From Pontibacillus yanchengensis (GTDB lineage: Bacteria; Bacillota; Bacilli; Bacillales; BH030062): a DNA stretch of 64,000 bases. The notes beneath the pieces are model-generated. The model saw only the letters and a program-made list of their open reading frames with translations. It had not been told where the DNA came from and searched no databases. Numbering within the stretch: the stretch's first letter is position 1; each line of letters begins with the position of its first letter. Positions 34,236-42,418 of this stretch are shown here, one piece after another. Both the position numbers and the translations under genes were made by a program. The DNA is taken from positions 186,001 to 250,000 of the forward strand of contig NZ_WMEU01000004.1 of NCBI RefSeq assembly GCF_009856295.1. Reading direction: 5' to 3'.

Positions 34236-34877
34236 TTTCTTTTGCATGAAATTTTTGAGCCAAGTGGTTTTCCCTACTCCTAAAGTTTCATGTGGAACGG
34301 TTACGTTAAAGGCGATCTGATTTTTCTCTAAGTCAAAGGCTTTGGCTTTTACTTGTAAGCCATATTTCGCTTTTATATTAGTGAAAGCGACATAAATATT
34401 TTCCTTATCTGGGTTTACGATGACCCAATCAGGCATTGGGTAATTGTCACGAATATAATCTAATACCTTTTTATTTGGTAATTGTAATCGTCCTAGCGTA
34501 ATGGAGGTTTGTTCTAAAACAAGGTCACCATTTTTTTGAACACGGGGTTCAAATTTCATTGTTAACGGAATTTCTTTCTCAAACGCGACAATGGTACCCT
34601 TTAATTCTACGCTGTCTTCTAGGGAGACAGAGTACTTCAGAGGTTCTCCTTTGGATAATTCAACTAAATAACTATTAATAATTTCATTAATGTTGTCGGT
34701 AGTCGATTGAAGGGTGAACTCAGCTTGTTTCCCTTGTACAGGATCATCCTCAGGTATGGTTGTTGTATTGGAAGGGACATACACGAGAAACACTAACCAT
34801 ATGATGACCCCCACATTAATGATGGCCAACAACCAAAACAACCATTTCCACTTGTTTACTTTAATTGCATTGAACAT
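34212..34877 (-). CDS. ypmS: YpmS family protein (DUF2140)
   Basis: 221 residues with one N-terminal membrane helix (about 12-34) and an extracytoplasmic domain. LQLPNKKVLDYIRDNYPMPD and WVIVNPDKENIYV are typical of YpmS. Paired with ypmR as in B. subtilis. Cellular role unestablished. Confidence 0.85.
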   Translation of the reverse strand: MFNAIKVNKWKWLFWLLAIINVGVIIWLVFLVYVPSNTTTIPEDDPVQGKQAEFTLQSTTDNINEIINSYLVELSKGEPLKYSVSLEDSVELKGTIVAFEKEIPLTMKFEPRVQKNGDLVLEQTSITLGRLQLPNKKVLDYIRDNYPMPDWVIVNPDKENIYVAFTNIKAKYGLQVKAKAFDLEKNQIAFNVTVPHETLGVGKTTWLKNFMQKKTKLPETN

Positions 34878-34898
34878 ACCAAAACTCCACTCTATCCA

Positions 34899-35867
34899 TT
34901 ATTCTGGATCCTCTTGATTGTTCTCATCTTCCATGGTATTCTCGCTATCCTCGTTTTCTATCTTTTCAATATCGTCTTTAATAGATTCAAGTACACGCTT
35001 TGCCATTAGTTTATACCCATTTTCATTTGGATGGAAATTGTCCTCCGAGTAAAGAGGTTGAGTAGGGTTTTCAAACAAATCTTTTATAGGTATGAATTGA
35101 ACCCCTTCATTTTCACTTACGACCTCTTTACTGATGCGATTCCAATCATAAATGATTTGTTCAAGTTCTGGAATATTACTGAAATATTGATTGAAGGGGT
35201 TATATAATCCAATAAGGTAGATTGATGCATCTTCATTCTTATTTCGTATCGTTGTAAAAATATCTTGAAGGTGATTTCGATAATTGTTTTGCTCTTGAAC
35301 GAAAGCTTGGTAGTTTAAATTGGTAGCATTCTTCTTTACAACTTTCATGATATCATTGGCTCCGATTGTAATAAGGATAAGGTCGGACTCTTCTATAGAA
35401 GAAGAAATCTTTTCTTCTTCTAATCGCTTAAGCAATTGATCAGTGCGATTCCCTCGTTTACCGAAGTTCTTGATATTAATCTCTACGTTATTCTTGTTTT
35501 CTTGTAAAGTGCTTTCGACAATACCTACATATCCTCCGTTATTCGTACTATCACCAACACCTTCGGTTAATGAATCTCCAAGCGCCACAATATCTAAGTT
35601 TTCTCTAATGAAAATTCCTTTAGCTCCTTCTATTACATGAGAGAAGGCATCTTTTATACCTTCAGATATATTATCTTCGGAATTTGATTCTTCCTCTACT
35701 GTATCATTGGTTGAATTTGTTATCTGTTTTGTTTGGGTTTTTTCGACTTCTTTATTTGCTGTTGAAGTAGCGTTTTCTTTACCGTAGAGATAAAGAGCAC
35801 CTGTGAACACCACAAATAAAGAGATTAATAGAGTAATGCTTTTTATGAGCTTATGCTTCAACTTCAT
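34899..35867 (-). CDS. ypmR: YpmR, SGNH/GDSL-type hydrolase, membrane-anchored
   Basis: 322 residues. N-terminal membrane helix (about 8-28), a long acidic Thr/Ser/Glu-rich linker (to about 90), then the SGNH domain: IVALGDSLTEGVGD (block I, Ser), GKRGNRTDQLL (Gly), ITIGANDIMK (Asn) and EDNFHPNENGYKLMA (Asp-x-x-His). An extracellular esterase acting on lipids or wall acyl groups (inference). An acidic tail suits a halophile. ypmS follows at a 21-bp gap. Confidence 0.88.
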   Translation of the reverse strand: MKLKHKLIKSITLLISLFVVFTGALYLYGKENATSTANKEVEKTQTKQITNSTNDTVEEESNSEDNISEGIKDAFSHVIEGAKGIFIRENLDIVALGDSLTEGVGDSTNNGGYVGIVESTLQENKNNVEINIKNFGKRGNRTDQLLKRLEEEKISSSIEESDLILITIGANDIMKVVKKNATNLNYQAFVQEQNNYRNHLQDIFTTIRNKNEDASIYLIGLYNPFNQYFSNIPELEQIIYDWNRISKEVVSENEGVQFIPIKDLFENPTQPLYSEDNFHPNENGYKLMAKRVLESIKDDIEKIENEDSENTMEDENNQEDPE

Positions 35868-35883
35868 CACACCTGTCTAACAT

Positions 35884-36081
35884 TTAGAATAACACATTTA
35901 CACTTGTCCAAAATGATTTCATAGCTGGGGGTGGACGAATAGGTTTGCTATCCTTTATGGAAAATGTGATATATTGGTTCGTATCTATATTATAAAAGCT
36001 GACTGTAATACAGGGAATGAAAAATAACCAAAACAAGCTTATTACTACACATTTATTTTTAAAATTATAATAAATGCCCAT
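35884..36081 (-). CDS. Possible small membrane protein upstream of ypmR
   Basis: 65 residues: one hydrophobic stretch (VVISLFWLFFIPCITVSF, about 12-30) then a short polar domain. Its stop is 13 bp before ypmR, as for an operon gene, but the ribosome site is weak and I recognise no family. Confidence 0.35.
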   Translation of the reverse strand: MGIYYNFKNKCVVISLFWLFFIPCITVSFYNIDTNQYITFSIKDSKPIRPPPAMKSFWTSVNVLF

Positions 36082-36252
36082 CTCGTGTAATAAACCTCTA
36101 TTTTATCTATTCTTAATAATATAAGAAGCTTATGCTAACAAATAATAAAGAGGAATTCAAAATATTGTATCTTCCTTGATTTGGTTATTTTTATAGGGAA
36201 GTATATAATATAGGACGGTTTAAATAAAATACACTGAGGTGACTATATCAGC

Positions 36253-37758
36253 ATGTGTGGCATATTTGCAATGACAGGCCATATCAATAAACAACAAATG
36301 AACAGCGTATTAGAAAGCATGAAACATCGAGGTCCAGACGAAGGAAAAGAGGTACCACTAACGCATTTTCACCTCGGGCATCAACGGTTATCTATTATCG
36401 GTTTACATGATGGGATTCAGCCCATTCATAATGAAGATGAATCTAAATGGATTGTATGTAACGGAGAAATTTATAACTACCCTGAATTAAAACAAGAATT
36501 ACAAAAATCAGAAACGTTTTTAACGGAATCAGATAGTGAAGTAGCACTAAAAATAGTTGAGAAGGAAGGAGTAGAAGGTATTAAAAAGCTAGATGGGATG
36601 TTTGCTTTCTTTATTGCAAATGAAGAGACAAACAGCTTTATCGCAGCCCGTGATACGTTAGGAATTAAGCCGCTCTATTATGGTAAAGATGAGAATGATG
36701 AATATGTGTTCACTTCAGAGCTTAAGACATTATATCAGGTGACGGATGACGTTAAAGAGTTTCCAGCAGGCCATTACTTTACTCCGGAACAAGGCTTTGT
36801 ATGTTTTAGAAGAATTAAGAATCCCACCACGACAACAAAAGAAGAACCCGAAGAAGCATACACATCAGCTATTCATGATGCCTTAACAAAGGCTGTTGAG
36901 AAACGAATGTTAGCTGACGTAGAAGTAGGAGTACTATTAAGTGGAGGACTCGACAGTAGTTTGATTGCGGCTATTGCAGCTAAGTTAAATAAATCCGAGA
37001 AACCAATCAAATCATTTTGTGTAGGATCAGAAGGAAGTGAAGATCTTCTACGTGCCCGTGAAGTAGCAGAGGCGATTGGTACAGAACACTATGAGTATAT
37101 CTACACACAACAAGAGCTGATTGAAGCCATACCTCATGTTATCTATTCCTTGGAATCATATGAACCTTCTCTAGTTCGAAGTGCACTTCCGAACTACTTT
37201 GTGTCCAAGTTAGCTTCTCAACATGTAAAGGTAATCCTTTCAGGTGAAGGGGCAGATGAGTTGTTTGCAGGGTATGATTATCTTAGCAAATTTGAAACAA
37301 CAGAATCCTTGAATGAAGAAATTATTCGTATTATTAATACCCTTCATAATATTAATCTTCAACGTGCCGACAGAATGAGTATGGCTCATTCCCTTGAACT
37401 TCGGGTTCCTTTCTTGGATTTGGAATTAATTGACGAGGCATTACAAGTCCCTGCACACTTGAAGCTTCACACGGTAGAACAAATGGAGAAGACGATTCTA
37501 CGTAAATCTTTCAACGGTATGCTTCCTGAGCATGTACTATGGAGGAAGAAAGAGGAGTTCTCAGCGGGGAGCGGAGCGTTAGATATATTGGAAAGCTATT
37601 CAAATGAACATATTTCAGATGAAGAATTTGAACAGCTAAATCAAGAAGCAACCATCCCTATTCGTAGCAAGCAGGAATGTTTATACTACAAGTACTTTAA
37701 AGAAAGCTTCCCACAGTCTTCTGCACTAGAGACAATTGGGAAATGGGCAACAGCATAG
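36253..37758 (+). CDS. asnB: Glutamine-hydrolysing asparagine synthase
   Basis: 501 residues. The mature N-terminal cysteine is in MCGIFA; GHQRLSIIGL and CNGEIYNY complete the glutaminase site; DTLGIKPLYYG links to the synthetase, with the PP-loop SGGLDSSLIAAIA and LSGEGADELFAGY. Makes asparagine from aspartate and glutamine with ATP. About 500 residues is closer to the E. coli AsnB type than to the 610-640-residue Bacillus AsnB/AsnO types. GAGGTGA stands 11 nt before ATG. Confidence 0.92.
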   Translation: MCGIFAMTGHINKQQMNSVLESMKHRGPDEGKEVPLTHFHLGHQRLSIIGLHDGIQPIHNEDESKWIVCNGEIYNYPELKQELQKSETFLTESDSEVALKIVEKEGVEGIKKLDGMFAFFIANEETNSFIAARDTLGIKPLYYGKDENDEYVFTSELKTLYQVTDDVKEFPAGHYFTPEQGFVCFRRIKNPTTTTKEEPEEAYTSAIHDALTKAVEKRMLADVEVGVLLSGGLDSSLIAAIAAKLNKSEKPIKSFCVGSEGSEDLLRAREVAEAIGTEHYEYIYTQQELIEAIPHVIYSLESYEPSLVRSALPNYFVSKLASQHVKVILSGEGADELFAGYDYLSKFETTESLNEEIIRIINTLHNINLQRADRMSMAHSLELRVPFLDLELIDEALQVPAHLKLHTVEQMEKTILRKSFNGMLPEHVLWRKKEEFSAGSGALDILESYSNEHISDEEFEQLNQEATIPIRSKQECLYYKYFKESFPQSSALETIGKWATA

Positions 37759-38062
37759 GGTTGAGTTAGATATTGAGGGGTCAAATACAAAGTCACATAA
37801 GAATTTATGGTTGAGTTCTCATGGGACTTTTTCATAGGTCACTCATAAATCTTTTTCAAATCTCGGTCATAAAGCTTGAAAGTCACTCATATCTTTCGAA
37901 ATCTACCTCGTGGCAAGGCTGTCGTTTCATCAGTGCAATGAAGATGTGTTCCATTAGATAAGCATCCCACTCCTTACGCATATAATATTAAAATATAATG
38001 TTTGCGCTGGTAAAAGAATGGGAACATTTCTACCAAACCCAATAAAAAAGGAGCGATAAATC
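37759..38062. other. 304-bp gap with short repeated words
   Basis: Contains ggtcactcataaatctttt, tcggtcataaagcttgaaag and agtcactcatatctttcg: the word (a/g)gtcactcat recurs about every 35-50 bp. No gene or terminator is clear except weak hairpins. Confidence 0.35.
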
Positions 38063-38260
38063 ATGAACGAATACACAGTTGCACCAAACAAAGATGCTAC
38101 GGGTTGGTTAGTAAAAGTAGAAGATGTAGCACCTACTGAACATTACATTGACCGTGACTCAGCAGTAGAAAAGGCTGAGGAGATTGCGAAAGAGCATTCA
38201 CCAAGTAAAATTTATATTCTTGATAAATATCATGAAGTAGAAGAAGAACGCTCATTCTAA
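38063..38260 (+). CDS. DUF2188-like small protein
   Basis: 65 residues: NEYTVAPNKDATGWLVKVED and AVEKAEEIAKEHSPSKIYIL, the two halves of a DUF2188 repeat-like fold. AAAGGAGCGA precedes the ATG. Function unknown; probably cytoplasmic. Confidence 0.8.
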   Translation: MNEYTVAPNKDATGWLVKVEDVAPTEHYIDRDSAVEKAEEIAKEHSPSKIYILDKYHEVEEERSF

Positions 38261-38300
38261 ACAGTTGTATGGAGATATCTATTAGATGTCATTCATGATA

Positions 38301-38338
38301 GAAGAAAAGCCTAGCATATTGTATGCTAGGCTTTTCTA
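38301..38338 (+). terminator. Terminator after the DUF2188 gene
   Basis: gaaaagcctagcat / atgctaggcttttc, perfect 14-bp stem. Confidence 0.95.
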
Positions 38339-38374
38339 ATTGTATAGGAATTTATAAAGTGTTGGCTTGTTCAT

Positions 38375-38608
38375 TGCTTCATAAGTTATAGAGGCCAGCT
38401 CCAGCGCCCAGCAAACTTCCTGCACCTCCTTACGATAAGTCAACATCGAATTGCTACCGCTCTTCGTGTTTCCTTTCGGCCTACACGACGTAGGTTGGTT
38501 CGATGTTGCTGCGTGAAGCAGCGTTTTTAATCGAACCTCCTCTAAATCACTGTTAGAAAGTTTGTACGTCACTAATCCGGCCGCCCCGAGCTTTTGTTCT
38601 TGATTATA
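38375..38608 (+). repeat. Intergenic repeat element, copy 13, with internal inversion
   Basis: Left half normal (ggccagctccagcgcccagc, cgataagtcaacatcgaatt, gtgtttccttt). From 38477 to about 38546 the core runs backwards: cggcctacacgacgtagg, ttggttcgatgttgctgcgt, gaagcagcg, tttttaatcgaacctcctct. Then normal orientation resumes with agtttgtacgtcactaatcc. It fills the gap before the convergent ABC gene. Confidence 0.9.
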
Positions 38609-39326
38609 AAATTTTACTAAGGAAGGATTGCGTTCTCTCATTTTGAGGGTCGTCGAAGATTTGGGTAGGGGAACCTTCTTCCATAATGATTCCTTCATCC
38701 ATAAATAGAACACGATCTCCGACTTCTTTAGCAAAGCCCATTTCGTGTGTTACAACGACCATTGTCATACCCTCTTTTGCTAGGTCCTTCATTACTTGAA
38801 GTACATCACCGACAAGTTCAGGGTCCAGAGCGGAAGTTGGTTCGTCAAACAACATGACTTTAGGATCCATGGCGAGTGATCTTGCGATTGCCACACGCTG
38901 TTTCTGTCCTCCTGATAGGCTTTCAGGATAGGCATCTGCTTTATCAGAAAGTCCAACTTTATCTAAAAGAGGACGTGCAGCTTCTTCAGCCTCTTTTTTT
39001 GAAAGCCCCTTTACTTTAATAGGGGCTAAGGTGATGTTATCTAATACACTCATGTGAGGGAATAGGTTAAAGTGTTGGAATACCATCCCTACTTGGGAGC
39101 GAACAGCATTTATATCCACCTTTGGGTCTGTTAGTACATCGCCATCGATTTCAATCTCTCCAGAAGTAACTTCTTCTAATAAATTTAAGCATCGTAAAAA
39201 AGTACTTTTTCCTGAACCGGAGGGGCCGATGACACATACCACTTCACTCTCATTAACATGGGCATTAATCCCCTTTAAGACTTCATTTTTTCCAAAGTAT
39301 TTATGCAATTCTTTTACTGTAATCAT
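38604..39326 (-). CDS. Amino-acid ABC transporter ATPase (GlnQ type)
   Basis: 240 residues: Walker [11 protein letters not shown]-loop [15 protein letters not shown], signature [15 protein letters not shown], Walker [16 protein letters not shown] and switch His VVTHEMGFA. This is the polar-amino-acid uptake class (GlnQ/ArtP). Starts directly after the permease stop (no gap). Confidence 0.92.
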   Translation of the reverse strand: MITVKELHKYFGKNEVLKGINAHVNESEVVCVIGPSGSGKSTFLRCLNLLEEVTSGEIEIDGDVLTDPKVDINAVRSQVGMVFQHFNLFPHMSVLDNITLAPIKVKGLSKKEAEEAARPLLDKVGLSDKADAYPESLSGGQKQRVAIARSLAMDPKVMLFDEPTSALDPELVGDVLQVMKDLAKEGMTMVVVTHEMGFAKEVGDRVLFMDEGIIMEEGSPTQIFDDPQNERTQSFLSKIL

Positions 39327-39989
39327 TTAGACATCCAGCTTCCTTTCTAATCGACGTAGATAAAGCGATGTAGGTATGGTGATGACTAGATATAATAAAC
39401 ATACCATCACTAACGTTTGGAATGGTGAATAGGTAATATTATAGTATTGTTTACCTTGGTAAACAATCTCTGGTATCGCAATAACAGATAGTAAAGAGGT
39501 GTCTTTCAAACTGATCACAAATTGGTTTCCTAATGGAGGGATCATTCGCTTGAAAGCTTGTGGCCAAATGATATATCGCATCGTTTGGCGTTGTGTTAGT
39601 CCCATTGCTCGTCCAGCTTCATGTTGTCCTTTTTCAATAGAATACACAGCTCCACGAACGATTTCTGCTATGTACGCACCTGCATTGATTGCAATTGCGG
39701 TAATGGATGCCGTCACAGCATCTATGTTAAACCCTATGACTCCCTTTGTTAGGCCGGCATAAATAAATAGAATTTGAGCTAACATTGGTGTGCCTCGTAC
39801 AACTTCTACGTAAACTGTAGAAAGGGTACTGATAATTTTACTTTTTGATAGTCTACCTAAACCGAAGATAGCACCAAGTATAAAGCCAATAAATAATCCA
39901 GCAAAGGTGATGAAGGCTGTCCAACGTAAACCTTTTAGAAGAAATGGCAAGCTATTATAATAGTGAGATTCTTGTATGGCTTCAATCAT
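39327..39989 (-). CDS. Amino-acid ABC transporter permease (HisM/GlnP type)
   Basis: 220 residues, five helices, with the ATPase-contacting EAA loop seen as GQHEAGRAMGLTQRQTM and IIWPQAFKRMIPPLGNQF. AAGGAGCGA about 10 nt before ATG 39989; an upstream ATG adds eight residues. Likely homodimer. Confidence 0.9.
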   Translation of the reverse strand: MIEAIQESHYYNSLPFLLKGLRWTAFITFAGLFIGFILGAIFGLGRLSKSKIISTLSTVYVEVVRGTPMLAQILFIYAGLTKGVIGFNIDAVTASITAIAINAGAYIAEIVRGAVYSIEKGQHEAGRAMGLTQRQTMRYIIWPQAFKRMIPPLGNQFVISLKDTSLLSVIAIPEIVYQGKQYYNITYSPFQTLVMVCLLYLVITIPTSLYLRRLERKLDV

Positions 39990-40019
39990 TGTATTATCGC
40001 TCCTTGTCTTCATTTACGG

Positions 40020-40062
40020 GCAAAAAAGCGTAACAAGCACATGCACCTGTTACGCTCTTTGC
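40020..40062 (-). terminator. Intercistronic hairpin between binding protein and permease genes
   Basis: agcgtaaca / tgttacgct with A/T-rich flanks on both sides; probably reduces permease and ATPase output relative to the binding protein. Confidence 0.7.
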
Positions 40063-40099
40063 CCATAGAGAGGTAATCTAAGAAGTATATGAGTAGATC

Positions 40100-40894
40100 T
40101 TACTCTGGTTTGGAACCAAAGTATTTTTCATAGATTTCGTCATAGGTTCCATTATCTTTTACTGCTTGTAACGCTTTATTAACGTCATCTACTAGCTCAG
40201 ATTCTTTCGGTAACGCAATACCATAAGATTGGGCTTCAAGTACGTCACCAACTGTTTTTAACTTACCTTCACCACTTTGTTTGATGTAGTATTTGACATT
40301 GGGTAAATCATAAAGAGCTGCATCGAGACGCCCTGTTTTTACGTCCATGTATGCATTAATGATATCTGGGAATGCCTTTACTTCAGCATCTGTATTTTGC
40401 GTTAAGTAACTTTCACTCGTTGAACCTGTTTTGGTACCAACTGTTACACCATCCACGTCGTCAATAGACTGAATATCGGAGTTATCCTTGTTTACCATTA
40501 AAACAACACCAGAATCGTAGTATGGATCAGAGAAAGCGATTGATTCTTTACGTTCTTCCGTAATGGAGATACCAGCAATCGCTAATGGGAAACGTCCAGA
40601 TTGCATTCCCGTAATAAGGCCATCAAATTGCATGGATTTGAACTCAACGTTAAAACCAGCCTCATCCGCAATGGCTTTCATCAGTTCAATATCGAAGCCT
40701 TTCATTTCACCTGTTTCAGGGTCTTTGAATTCAAATGGTTTAAAGTTAGCATCTGTTGCCACAGTATAGGTTTCTTTTTCTCCGCCTTCTCCGCCTTCTC
40801 CGCCTTCTCCGCTGGCTGAATCACCACTAGTGCCACACGCTACTAGTAATGAAAAGGATAAAAGTGCAATAACAAGCGTAAATACCTTCTTCAT
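40100..40894 (-). CDS. Amino-acid ABC transporter substrate-binding lipoprotein
   Basis: 264 residues. Signal peptide with lipobox LLVACG, a flexible linker GEGGEGGEGGE encoded by a 9-bp tandem repeat, then a type II periplasmic-binding domain: FKPFEFKDPETGEMKGFDIE, ISITEERKESIAFSDPYYDS, and VGTKTGSTSE. Fits glutamine or other polar amino acids; exact ligand unknown. AAGGGGA precedes ATG 40894. First gene of the leftward operon. Confidence 0.92.
   Translation of the reverse strand: MKKVFTLVIALLSFSLLVACGTSGDSASGEGGEGGEGGEKETYTVATDANFKPFEFKDPETGEMKGFDIELMKAIADEAGFNVEFKSMQFDGLITGMQSGRFPLAIAGISITEERKESIAFSDPYYDSGVVLMVNKDNSDIQSIDDVDGVTVGTKTGSTSESYLTQNTDAEVKAFPDIINAYMDVKTGRLDAALYDLPNVKYYIKQSGEGKLKTVGDVLEAQSYGIALPKESELVDDVNKALQAVKDNGTYDEIYEKYFGSKPE
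40780..40815 (+). repeat. 9-bp tandem repeat in the binding-protein linker
   Basis: ctccgcctt occurs three times in a row, with a fourth partial unit ctccgctgg. Each unit adds Gly-Glu-Gly on the coding strand; copy number can change by slippage without a frameshift. Confidence 0.85.
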
Positions 40895-40992
40895 GTAATT
40901 GTCCCCTTCCAATTAATGGTTTGTCTGTATCATAATAAATATTATCCCATAGTTATCAGAAAATTTTAAATTCGAAATAGGGCTATCTAGCT

Positions 40993-41025
40993 CGGTTTAT
41001 TTTCAAAAATTCTGAAAAATAACCG
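40993..41025. promoter_or_regulatory. 33-bp inverted repeat in a divergent promoter region
   Basis: cggtttattttca and tgaaaaataaccg face each other across 7 bp. It lies between the leftward amino-acid transporter operon and the rightward kinase gene and could be an operator; no terminator-like T-run. Otherwise 40895-41216 is AT-rich with no gene. Confidence 0.45.
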
Positions 41026-41216
41026 ATTAACACTATTTTCCTATTAAAAACTCTTGATAGATTCTGTTTGCTAGTTAATATGCATAATTTGTAGGAGGGG
41101 GCTCATTTTTAGTAAAAAGATTGGCGATAACCCTTCACCTGCTTTTTTAGTGAAAATGAATTATAATATTGTCTACATATCTTTGAGGGGAGCATGAATA
41201 AATAGGAGGTTTTTTG

Positions 41217-42128
41217 ATGTGTGCTGATTGGACTCCAGAAGTTGTGATATCTTCTCCAAAAGCGATTCAGCTTATAGAGAAACAGTTTCTAGACCTTCAC
41301 CCTGTCTCGATCCAACAAATAGGGGAGGGGTTCGATAATACCGTATTTGAAGTGAACGATACATATATTTTCCGATTCCCCAGGAAGCAAATCGCTGAAG
41401 ATTTATTAAAAATAGAGAAAGGGCTCCTGCCTAAATTGGCTAAACAAATGCCTATATCCATCCCTACGCCTATCATGTTTGGCCAACCTGATCTAGGATA
41501 TCCGTGGCTTTATCTAGGATATCCATTTATAAAAGGAGATGTCCCAGGAGAAGTACAAAATCATGTAAGAGCCGAGTCTGTAACCTTAATCGCTGAGTTT
41601 TTGAAAAAGTTACACTCTATTCCTAAGGATTGGGCTCAACAATGCGGAGTTCCTCTAGATCCAATTGAACGATTGAATATTGCCAGAAGGAAGCCTAAAC
41701 TTTTAAAGAATCTTGAGAAAGCCTACGAAATTGGTTTGTTATCAAAGGATGAGAATATGTCATCGTTTCTACAAGAGATAGAAAAGGTAGAAGGAAAGGA
41801 ATTTGAACGGGGGACTCTGGTTCATGGAGATTTGCATATAAGAAATGTCCTGGTCGATGAAGATGGGATCTTGAATGGGATTATTGATTGGGGTGACACA
41901 CATATTGGCCATCCGGCTATCGATTTAGCTTTTGTTTATACCTTTTTCCCAAAGCATGCTCGTGAAACTTTTTTTTCAATATATGGTGAAGTCCATGAAC
42001 ATACGCATATATTGGCAAGGTTTTTTGGTGTTTACGTGTCTGTTATTCAACTGTTGTATGGTCATGATTTACAAGATCATACCCTTGTTCAGGTTGCTGG
42101 TGATGCAATAGAACGTGTTATAGACTGA
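41217..42128 (+). CDS. APH-family phosphotransferase
   Basis: 303 residues, protein-kinase-like fold. GEGFDNTVFEVNDTYIFRFP (nucleotide loop and lysine region), LVHGDLHIRNVLVDEDG (Brenner motif with catalytic Asp) and IIDWGDTHIGHPAIDLA (metal-binding Asp). The family phosphorylates aminoglycosides, macrolides, choline or homoserine; the substrate is not readable and a resistance role should not be assumed. AGGAGG is 7 nt before ATG. Confidence 0.85.
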   Translation: MCADWTPEVVISSPKAIQLIEKQFLDLHPVSIQQIGEGFDNTVFEVNDTYIFRFPRKQIAEDLLKIEKGLLPKLAKQMPISIPTPIMFGQPDLGYPWLYLGYPFIKGDVPGEVQNHVRAESVTLIAEFLKKLHSIPKDWAQQCGVPLDPIERLNIARRKPKLLKNLEKAYEIGLLSKDENMSSFLQEIEKVEGKEFERGTLVHGDLHIRNVLVDEDGILNGIIDWGDTHIGHPAIDLAFVYTFFPKHARETFFSIYGEVHEHTHILARFFGVYVSVIQLLYGHDLQDHTLVQVAGDAIERVID

Positions 42129-42164
42129 AAAGCCAGCTAACAAACTGTTAGCTGGCTTTTCATA
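42127..42164 (+). terminator. Terminator after the APH-family gene
   Basis: gaaaagccagctaac / gttagctggcttttc, perfect 15-bp stem. Confidence 0.95.
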
Positions 42165-42167
42165 AGT

Positions 42168-42418
42168 GAAGAAAGTGTACATTTTGGCTCATAACATGTT
42201 TAGCTCCAGCGCCGAGCGCCTAGTATGCTCCCCCCCTCACCTCCGGTCGATAAATTATTAATATCGAATCAATTCGTTCTTCGTGTTTCCTTTATCTCCT
42301 ACGGAAACAGGGGGAGTTCGATTATAATCGCTGTGCCACGCAGCAACACCGAACCAACCTACATCGTGTAGGCCGCAGCATAAACGTCGCTAACCAGGCG
42401 CTTGCGCCTTTCTATAGT
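42168..42418 (+). repeat. Intergenic repeat element, copy 14 (full length)
   Basis: Blocks atgtttagctccagcgccga, gataaattattaatatcgaa, gtgtttcctttatctcc, gagttcgattataatcgctg, hairpin gctgtgccacgcagc, cctacatcgtgtaggc, right end acgtcgctaaccaggcgctt. The last bases overlap the stop codon of the leftward gene. Confidence 0.9.

Noticed and set aside
38336..38734. 132-residue frame across repeat copy 13 and the 3' end of the ABC ATPase gene
   Set aside because: Its sequence is translated repeat plus an off-frame part of the ATPase gene.
41217..42128. Calling the APH-family gene an aminoglycoside-resistance gene
   Set aside because: The family covers many substrates and nothing in the sequence or context points to antibiotics.
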